Positions 60,101 to 62,000 of a stretch of DNA of 62,000 bases are shown here, in pieces. A program made the position numbers and the translations under genes. Under the pieces are notes generated by a model that saw nothing but the letters and a program-made list of their open reading frames with translations, did no database searches and was not told the origin of the DNA. Position 1 is the first letter of the stretch, and each line of letters begins with the position of its first letter. This stretch comes from Tubiluchus corallicola. Lineage: Eukaryota > Priapulida > Priapulimorpha > Priapulimorphida > Tubiluchidae. Location of the stretch: assembly GCA_030141605.1 (NCBI GenBank), contig JAQGDQ010000060.1, positions 425,001 through 487,000 on the forward strand, in the 5' to 3' direction.

Positions 60101-60869
60101 AAATAGCTATCTTTTATTTGACAATATTATTATTATCAATAAATAGCTATCTTTATTTGACAATATTATTATTATCAATAATTAACATCAGCTCACATTA
60201 ACATCACCATTAACAAAGCTGATAATAATAATAAACAATAAAAATTTCTTTAAGAAATACCACTATTTTACTATTTATTGCAATCCAAATTAACACATAT
60301 TTCAACGCAACTGTAGTGAAATAACAGATCTTTCACTAAGTGTTATCAAAGCTTGAAGGCCCCCCGAACTCGAGGGCCCTAGGCTGCTACACTAGTTTAT
60401 ATATGTAATAATCTGGCCTCAATGCTAACAAAAAGCTGTACATTTTACAACACTTGACAAAAGCTTTATTGTACAGACAAGACCTGTAAAAATTCATCTG
60501 GCAGCCAGAAACATAAAGTTACGATTATGTTGAACTTTTAGTTAACTGCAAAAACTTGAGCCTGGGGCAGGCATTACTGAACAGCATGAATTGTAATGAA
60601 GCACTAAACCAGCCACAGTATAACATTTTTATACTCTCTGTATATTGATTTTCCACAAAAAGTTAATGACTGCTAAATCTACGCTGTAGGTAATCAAAAT
60701 TGCAAGCAACTTTTACTGTTTCATGACCTACACGCAGATTAAAACCGTAAACTATGATACCCGAATCCAAATATTTCGTAAGCGTTTGCTCCAAAGACGG
60801 CAACGGCAAACTCGGCAGTGTGCGATGATGACCGAAAGTACGCACTGGTGTTTTCTCATTGGCTGTCAT
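38972..60869 (-). CDS. CROT: Carnitine O-octanoyltransferase-like, 620 residues, 13 coding exons
   Basis: Transfers medium-chain acyl groups between CoA and carnitine, letting chain-shortened acyl groups leave peroxisomes. The exons listed separately join at GT-AG sites without a stop to give 620 residues; vertebrate CROT is about 612. Motifs: LPSLPLPSLEQTLTKYLDSV (N-terminus), GTQLER (about 117-122), SPTHIVV, catalytic His323 in DHAPFDAM, YHGRTETVR with TET 453-455 and Arg457 (carnitine carboxylate), FDRHL-type GYDRHLFGL, and SGGDGNFILSTS with STS 543-545. The protein ends AKL, a canonical PTS1. CROT is preferred over CRAT and CPT1/2 because of PTHIVV, the SGGDGNF/HGYGCFY segment and the PTS1; there are no CPT1-type membrane segments. 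The segment between FG (400-401) and LHPD (415-418) lacks the usual lysines. A strong acceptor before exon 1 (60895) implies an upstream non-coding exon not located. Confidence 0.95.
39171..39291 (+). rRNA. 5S rRNA-derived copy (pseudogene or SINE head)
   Basis: About 121 nt align end to end with animal 5S rRNA: tctgatcaccgaagttaa, then ggttagtacttggatgggtg accgcctaggaatacc, ending gtgctgtagactt. The C-box of the internal promoter is almost perfect; the A-box region (aagttaaccaatg) and the 5' third carry several changes, so it is not a normal functional gene. It is followed directly by repeat sequence also found at 56415-56745, and lies in the last CROT intron in antisense orientation. Confidence 0.85.
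39292..39831 (+). mobile_element. SINE-like or composite repeat behind the 5S copy, copy 1
   Basis: The part 39415-39831 (ggcggaccagtgcagcatgc to cgagacagaaggatgcca) is over 85% identical to the minus strand of 56415-56745, except for about 115 extra bases near 39600-39715 here. GC content is clearly higher than the surroundings. Frames in it overlap in several registers and are not conserved between copies. It may be the body of a 5S-headed SINE; the 5S head is absent in the other copy, so the link is unproven. Confidence 0.6.
39923..40382. mobile_element. Inverted-repeat element (MITE), tagggg-type
   Basis: Left end agggggccatccacatataa c pairs with right end gttatatgtggatggcccta. The phrase cttaccttgcgttataatgg is repeated inside, at 39979 and 40281. 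No target duplication could be defined and no transposase is present. Confidence 0.7.
40461..40556. repeat. 34-bp tandem repeat, three units
   Basis: The unit agatgctgtcaagaaccaac tactttgcagttgg occurs three times, the last incomplete. Confidence 0.92.
41250..41369 (-). CDS. CROT: CROT exon 12
   Basis: Acceptor cttacctgtag, donor TC|gtaagt; 120 nt; residues 534-574. Contains GGDGNFILSTSWIGY and MCPHGYGCFYRINDP; Ser-Thr-Ser contributes to the carnitine and acyl site in this family. Confidence 0.95.
41444..42374. mobile_element. pogo/Tigger-like element, family 3, copy 1 (931 bp)
   Basis: Left end tacagtaggtgccgcttaat aaactcac, right end complemented tatagtaggcgccgcttagt ggactcac, TA-bounded. 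A second inner block (taatagactctatcgcttaattgactc) is mirrored at the right end. Near 42043-42076 a short plus-strand tail encodes EKMKQPTLKEFL and a stop, similar to the KQxTLxxFF-type ends of pogo/Tigger transposases. Lies in the CROT intron between exons 12 and 11. Confidence 0.85.
43134..43306 (-). CDS. CROT: CROT exon 11
   Basis: Acceptor taacttgttttag, donor AAAAG|gtcagt; 173 nt; residues 477-534. Reads VEVRRELLQKAKAKHSNLMK then EAMNAQGYDRHLFGLQCLVR then EKGLPMPEIYTDPSWAK(S). GYDRHLFGL corresponds to the conserved DRHL motif. Confidence 0.95.
44265..44388 (-). CDS. CROT: CROT exon 10
   Basis: Acceptor gatttgatttag, donor TCT|gtaagt; 124 nt; residues 435-476. Contains YETAATRKFYHGRTETVRAC and TTESVEWCKAM. 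Tyr440, Thr453, Thr455 and Arg457 sit where the family binds carnitine. Confidence 0.95.
44570..44835 (+). repeat. Dispersed repeat family R2, copy 2
   Basis: Collinear with 32635-32885 (tttcatatactacctcattt and cagcaaaaatattccacgag). Lies in the CROT intron between exons 10 and 9. A palindromic AT tract follows at 44834-44875. Confidence 0.65.
45404..45549 (-). CDS. CROT: CROT exon 9
   Basis: Acceptor gatctttgttttcag, donor AAAAG|gtatat; 146 nt; residues 387-435. Reads GMNIDSYSVTFTCFG, a divergent HSSVRDLANVGVN, then LHPDVFVQLSIQLAYYYMYK. The divergent part replaces the lysine-rich loop that binds CoA in relatives. Confidence 0.93.
45980..46240 (-). pseudogene. Non-LTR retrotransposon C-terminal fragment
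   Basis: The minus frame reads RTRLRIGFSQLNHHLNIR and, after a spacer, KKCSCGYYIESISHYLLECA. LRxGxSxLNxHL followed by CxCGxxxExxxHYLLEC is a common retrotransposon C-terminal zinc-knuckle-like end. Inserted in the CROT intron between exons 9 and 8; no upstream RT domain remains. Confidence 0.8.
46387..46772 (-). mobile_element. Tigger-like MITE, family 4, copy 1 (truncated end)
   Basis: Starts tacagtgttccttcgctact tcgcggttcg, matching the complement of the right end of the element at 46901-47326, so it lies in the opposite orientation. Its other end stops within ggcctagaacggaaaacctg ta, having lost the outer part of the terminal repeat. Inner landmarks atgtagtacttgcgcc and gattgtacacaaca are shared. 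Frames on it are mirrored ORFs without meaning. Confidence 0.85.
46901..47326 (+). mobile_element. Tigger-like MITE, family 4, copy 2
   Basis: Complete ends: tacagtgttccctcacttat and accgcgaagtagagagggaa cactgta, TA-bounded. The interior is alignable with copy 1 in reverse. The ttcgcggttcg and gcgataagtgaat subterminal phrases are of the type seen in Tigger-like elements. Confidence 0.85.
47441..47548 (-). CDS. CROT: CROT exon 8
   Basis: Acceptor tttttgcgtttag, donor GCT|gtaggt (chosen because the alternative 4 bases later breaks the frame); 108 nt; residues 351-386. Reads GSQEVRPMPKPVELEF then VSDSEIKGAISKAKEQYAIA, matching the GSExVRxxPxPEEL segment of CROT. Confidence 0.93.
47913..48635. 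mobile_element. TA-flanked inverted-repeat element, family 5 (723 bp)
   Basis: Left end tacagttagtcgtcgcttaa cgacg, right end complemented tacagtaagtccttgcttaa cgactcc, TA-bounded. Inner blocks atgcgacgttaagcgaaa and gaatgcgacgttaagtgaaa echo the ends. No transposase. Its final 11 bases (gacttactgta) are the first 11 bases of the minisatellite that follows. Confidence 0.85.
48625..49638. repeat. 26-bp minisatellite, 39 units, in CROT intron 7
   Basis: The unit gacttactgtacacgtagac tgttac repeats 39 times over 1014 bp with extremely few changes (only about four variant units), so it is young or homogenised. The first unit is tgtcac instead of tgttac and overlaps the right end of the family 5 element. 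On the sense (minus) strand of CROT each unit contains acagtaagtc, i.e. a GTAAGT 5' splice-site core, and the array starts 60 bp into the intron after exon 7. Confidence 0.97.
49698..49886 (-). CDS. CROT: CROT exon 7 (catalytic histidine)
   Basis: Acceptor ttgcattttccag, donor TGGAAG|gtgggt; 189 nt; residues 288-350. Reads ILREGMLGRDCVNRWFDKSL then LEIVYSNGTCLTSGDHAPFD then AMIIVQVHTVLMEEARGMDG. His323 in DHAPFDAM is the general base that activates carnitine or CoA. Confidence 0.96.
49994..51193. mobile_element. pogo/Tigger-like element, family 3, copy 2, with five tandem left ends
   Basis: Same family as 41444-42374: left end tacaataggtgccgcttaat agactcac, right end complemented tacagtaggcaccgcttaat agactcac, TA-bounded. 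The left terminal block is repeated at 93-bp spacing (cagtagg at 50088, 50181, 50274 and 50367, the outermost at 49996). Beyond the array it is collinear with copy 1, including the transposase tail EKMKKPTLKEFL. Lies in the CROT intron between exons 7 and 6. Confidence 0.88.
51728..51841 (-). CDS. CROT: CROT exon 6
   Basis: Acceptor gttgtttctag (not the later tgcag, which breaks the frame), donor GACGAG|gtactc; 114 nt; residues 250-287. Reads CREKLISLSKRNEDNLFMIQ then SAILGICFDKAMPVNDDE, aligning without gaps of note with the AREYLIGLDxENLxLLEKIQ segment of CROT. Confidence 0.9.
51842..52824. other. CROT intron 5, no recognised insert
   Basis: Frames on the plus strand at 52184-52538 overlap in two registers and show no family resemblance. 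Confidence 0.4.
52825..53338 (-). mobile_element. LINE 3'-end-like repeat R3, copy 2
   Basis: Collinear with 36292-36825, same orientation, with several short deletions. Lies in CROT intron 5. Confidence 0.6.
53985..54045. repeat. ~25-bp tandem repeat, about 2.5 units
   Basis: actattgcagtactagttac and variants repeated directly at the edge of the hAT-like fragment. Confidence 0.75.
54040..54240. mobile_element. hAT-like MITE, copy 3 (half)
   Basis: Matches the right half of 15659-16041 (aagtaatttgcatgatcttt, ttcgaactcaattcgaattt, right end gaatgttcacccctact). The left end has been lost and replaced by the 25-bp repeat. Confidence 0.7.
54315..54520 (-). CDS. CROT: CROT exon 5
   Basis: Acceptor aacattatttttcag, donor TTTAAT|gtgagt; 206 nt; residues 181-249. 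Reads (E)DEGESPTHIVVFHNGHIYRL then EGFHDDGTMLTVPELQQQLQ then WVYDDGLRKGEGVGLGAMTA. SPTHIVV is characteristic of carnitine acyltransferases. Confidence 0.95.
54809..54933 (-). CDS. CROT: CROT exon 4
   Basis: Acceptor gccatactttgcag, donor ACAG|gtttgc; 125 nt; residues 139-181. Reads (K)QTVPVTVSGGNLWCMNQF then RSWPSCCRIPGKDIDTLHRY then FKT(E). MNQFRxxFxxCRxPG is the family pattern; here the second block is WPSCCRIPG. Confidence 0.93.
54952..55270. repeat. ~61-bp tandem repeat, five units
   Basis: Units of the form ctggcaccactgacaaaatg gctactgataaggataccaa caaatgactgtgattaatca repeat with moderate divergence, in CROT intron 3. Confidence 0.9.
55800..55981 (-). CDS. CROT: CROT exon 3
   Basis: Acceptor tctctgcttaaag, donor CGAAA|gtaagt; 182 nt; residues 79-139. 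Reads IERLWEDNVYLKLRMPIHPY then INFYGPGPMWNTVWPPQAGT then QLERAAFLVWQRLGFWQKLR. The NVYL, INFYGP and WPP..GTQLER blocks are conserved in CROT. The acceptor tract is weaker than the others. Confidence 0.93.
56338..56400 (-). repeat. Inverted copy of a SINE-like tail
   Basis: The minus strand reads tttcttcaactcattaccgc aataggtaataattgttgtg, matching plus 58066-58112. Here it follows the repeat at 56415-56745 in the same strand. Confidence 0.65.
56415..56745 (-). mobile_element. SINE-like or composite repeat, copy 2
   Basis: The minus strand runs from caaatcaggagtggagcccc to cgagacagaaggatgcca, matching 39415-39831 but lacking about 115 internal bases and the 5S head. In CROT intron 2. Confidence 0.7.
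56748..56870. repeat. Repeat segment also present, split, at 57298 and 58127
   Basis: attgttccaaattacactaa and the later aatctaattaatgat..attaattgcc, cttgaaaaag blocks recur as two pieces at 57298-57325 and 58127-58200, which are separated there by about 800 bp. Confidence 0.6.
57945..58115 (+). mobile_element. tRNA-like (B-box) sequence with SINE-like tail
   Basis: 58028-58046 has a good T-arm: stem tccgg/ccgga around loop ttcgagt, with B-box ggttcgagtcc, followed by actggttc. gaaccg at 57948 could pair with ggttc in an acceptor stem, but the distance (about 105 nt) and the poor D-arm rule out a normal tRNA. The tail tttcttcaactcattaccct then gtaataattgttgtgaaac is shared with 56338-56400. 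Best explained as a tRNA-derived SINE. Confidence 0.5.
58828..58952 (-). CDS. CROT: CROT exon 2
   Basis: Acceptor aaattctttttacag, donor AACTGG|gtaaaa; 125 nt; residues 37-78. Reads (V)KPHVTAKEFEKTKKIVDDF then YNGIGITLHEELKQRAAKER then NW, matching the VKPF..EExxKTxxIVxxFxxGIGxxLHxxL block of CROT. Confidence 0.95.
59088..59503. mobile_element. ggttccca-ended inverted-repeat element (MITE)
   Basis: Left end aggttcccacaaaattttaa with tgacttttccatgaccttt; right end complemented ggttcccaaggtcagggaaa with atcctggcaaatccttg. Both subterminal regions are rich in tttccctgac/ccatgacc phrases. Many animals carry MITEs with this look; superfamily uncertain (hAT-like suspected). A 147-residue minus frame across it is a shadow. 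Confidence 0.65.
59722..60420 (-). mobile_element. Dispersed repeat family R1, copy 3 (expanded)
   Basis: Inverted relative to 26242-26575: begins gaccatttggggccctctca and ends near gaactcgagggccctagg. An internal A/T-rich segment has expanded into the 39/40-bp array at 59868-60180. Confidence 0.6.
59868..60180. repeat. 39/40-bp minisatellite, eight units, alternating dimer
   Basis: The unit caataaatagctatcttta tttgacaatattattattat repeats eight times. ctatcttttatttg and ctatctttatttg alternate strictly, so the effective repeat is a dimer of about 79 bp. Confidence 0.93.
60761..60869 (-). CDS. CROT: CROT exon 1 (coding part)
   Basis: ATG at 60869-60867 with G at -3; 109 coding nt; residues 1-36 and the first base of codon 37; donor TCGG|gtatca. 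Reads MTANEKTPVRTFGHHRTLPS then LPLPSLEQTLTKYLDS. The exon begins at 60894 after a strong acceptor (ctgttccctcacttgcag), giving 25 nt of 5' UTR in this exon. Confidence 0.92.
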
Positions 60870-60883
60870 TGCTGCTGGTACAT
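60866..60883 (-). promoter_or_regulatory. Five-codon uORF overlapping the CROT start codon
   Basis: In the 5' UTR part of exon 1 the first ATG (60883-60881, G at -3) opens ATG TAC CAG CAG CAA TGA. Its stop overlaps the CROT start as ATGA (60869-60866). Such termination-coupled overlap can permit reinitiation or throttle translation; whether the transcript includes it depends on the unlocated upstream exon. Confidence 0.6.
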
Positions 60884-60894
60884 TTCAGTATTAC

Positions 60895-62000
60895 CTGCAA
60901 GTGAGGGAACAGCAGTGAGAACAAAACTTACATTATTAGTATGTAAAAAAACATCTTGGTTGAATTAATAATTCGATCGGCTTAAATTAAAATAAGTTAA
61001 TATTTCTGGAACTTAAATAACTTCAATTAATAGCTTGCCCTGTTAACTTTATATGTATTTCAGAAAATCTTACAGAAAGAAACATCAAACTTGGGTCGAG
61101 CAGCCATTACAACTTGTACGTATGCATTAACTCTGACGCAGAAAGAAGGCTACAATGTCATAGCATACGCCACATTGTTATTATTAGTATTATTCCATGT
61201 TTATATACTTACATATAGCAGTGCTATAATTTTCGTTATTTTCACTATTATTGTCTTTCATTTTTCCAATTTTGAAAAAACAAATAAACAAATACTGTTT
61301 CAGTACTACACGTGTTGTTACTAGTGTTTTGTCAATTACTGATATACTTAGTTTATTGGTAATAGTATTTTTTATAATGTTATAATAGTATATAAATGAA
61401 CACAGTTAAAAAATCGTTTTGTATCGTTTTAAGAAGCGTATCGAATCGAATTGAGTCGCTGATATTTTCTTGTGTCAAAATGCAAGGTGGGTAAGATAAG
61501 ACCATTAGAGAAGAACGTTTGAATGCATTCTAGGAAACTTCGTCAAATTCGATCTACCTGTCAATGCGGCTTTCCATGTTTCTAAGTAAACACTGAACTG
61601 CGGTGTTCCAAAGAACGAAAATGAAAACCGGGTCACACAAAAGTCCTGGGAAATGTTCAAAAAAGGTTTCTTGGTACGTCTAAGCACGAGAGTCAGCACC
61701 TTGATACAGCTGCTCATGCTTCTAATTTGTTTTTTTTAACTTGGCTGCCATTACACTGCATTATTTCGCAATCTACAATAGCACTGGTTACTCTGACAGT
61801 TATGGCGTTTGTACATTTAGTTGTTCAATAGGCTGGCAACAAATTGAATCGAAAGTCGTCCATTAAAACCCTAACCTGAAAATAAATACAACTTTGTCTT
61901 GCACAATCAGCAAAATATTAAATGGTGCTTTTAGCAAACTAAATAATGTCATCAAAAAAAACTGACTGAGTTTGTGTCAAGTAAAATACATAGTACAAAT
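60895..62000. other. Upstream region of the CROT-like gene
   Basis: The intron before exon 1 starts here on the minus strand; the non-coding first exon and promoter were not located. Frames at 61091-61324 (plus) and 61717-61505 (minus) show no family resemblance or good splice context. Confidence 0.4.

Overview
This is a eukaryotic nuclear window, almost certainly from an invertebrate animal. It is AT-rich, has long introns with GT-AG splice sites, and is crowded with animal-type repeats: RTE-like and CR1/jockey-like LINE 3' ends, pogo/Tigger-like, other TA-flanked and hAT-like inverted-repeat elements, a 5S rRNA-derived copy, and many minisatellites. One assembly gap of 633 N lies at 25017-25649. 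I cannot name the species. There are no operons, CRISPR arrays or prokaryotic features. Long ATG-to-stop frames in this window are nearly all shadows of minisatellites or transposons; real coding sequence sits in short exons.

The one gene I can identify firmly fills the right third. It is a complete, 13-coding-exon, minus-strand peroxisomal carnitine O-octanoyltransferase (CROT-like), start codon 60869-60867 and stop 38974-38972. Joining the exons at GT-AG sites gives an unbroken 620-residue frame. It carries the catalytic His in DHAPFDAM, the TETVR and LSTS carnitine-site motifs, and a C-terminal AKL peroxisomal targeting tripeptide. Its introns hold at least six TA-flanked inverted-repeat elements, a 39-unit 26-bp minisatellite that begins on the end of one of these elements, LINE fragments, a degraded hAT copy and SINE-like units. 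A full-length diverged 5S rRNA copy lies in the last intron, 58 bp upstream of the terminal exon in the direction of transcription.

Left third (1-16 kb): a 2.56-kb array of a 26-bp unit whose core is a T-box half-site sequence; two LINE 3' ends head to head; a 39-bp minisatellite bracketed by a 17-bp inverted repeat; a set of well-spliced minus-strand exon candidates (13381 down to 7598) for a gene I do not recognise, one of them a frame-neutral cassette containing an in-frame stop; two TA-flanked elements side by side; and a plus-strand 39-bp repeat (14218-14931) whose unit-to-unit changes fall mostly in third codon positions of one acidic reading frame, which suggests a real terminal exon.

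Middle (16-38 kb): mostly non-coding, with minisatellites, hAT-like elements, the assembly gap, a ~490-bp tandem duplication in which one copy was interrupted by a pogo-like element (the sister copy preserves the empty site), an RTE remnant with a 24-bp target-site duplication, a CTG/TTG repeat, and another TA-flanked element. I see no convincing gene there. The most interesting things here are architectural: transposon ends seeding satellites, arrays of motif-bearing units, and a possible stop-containing cassette exon. I did not find a clear multi-gene system.
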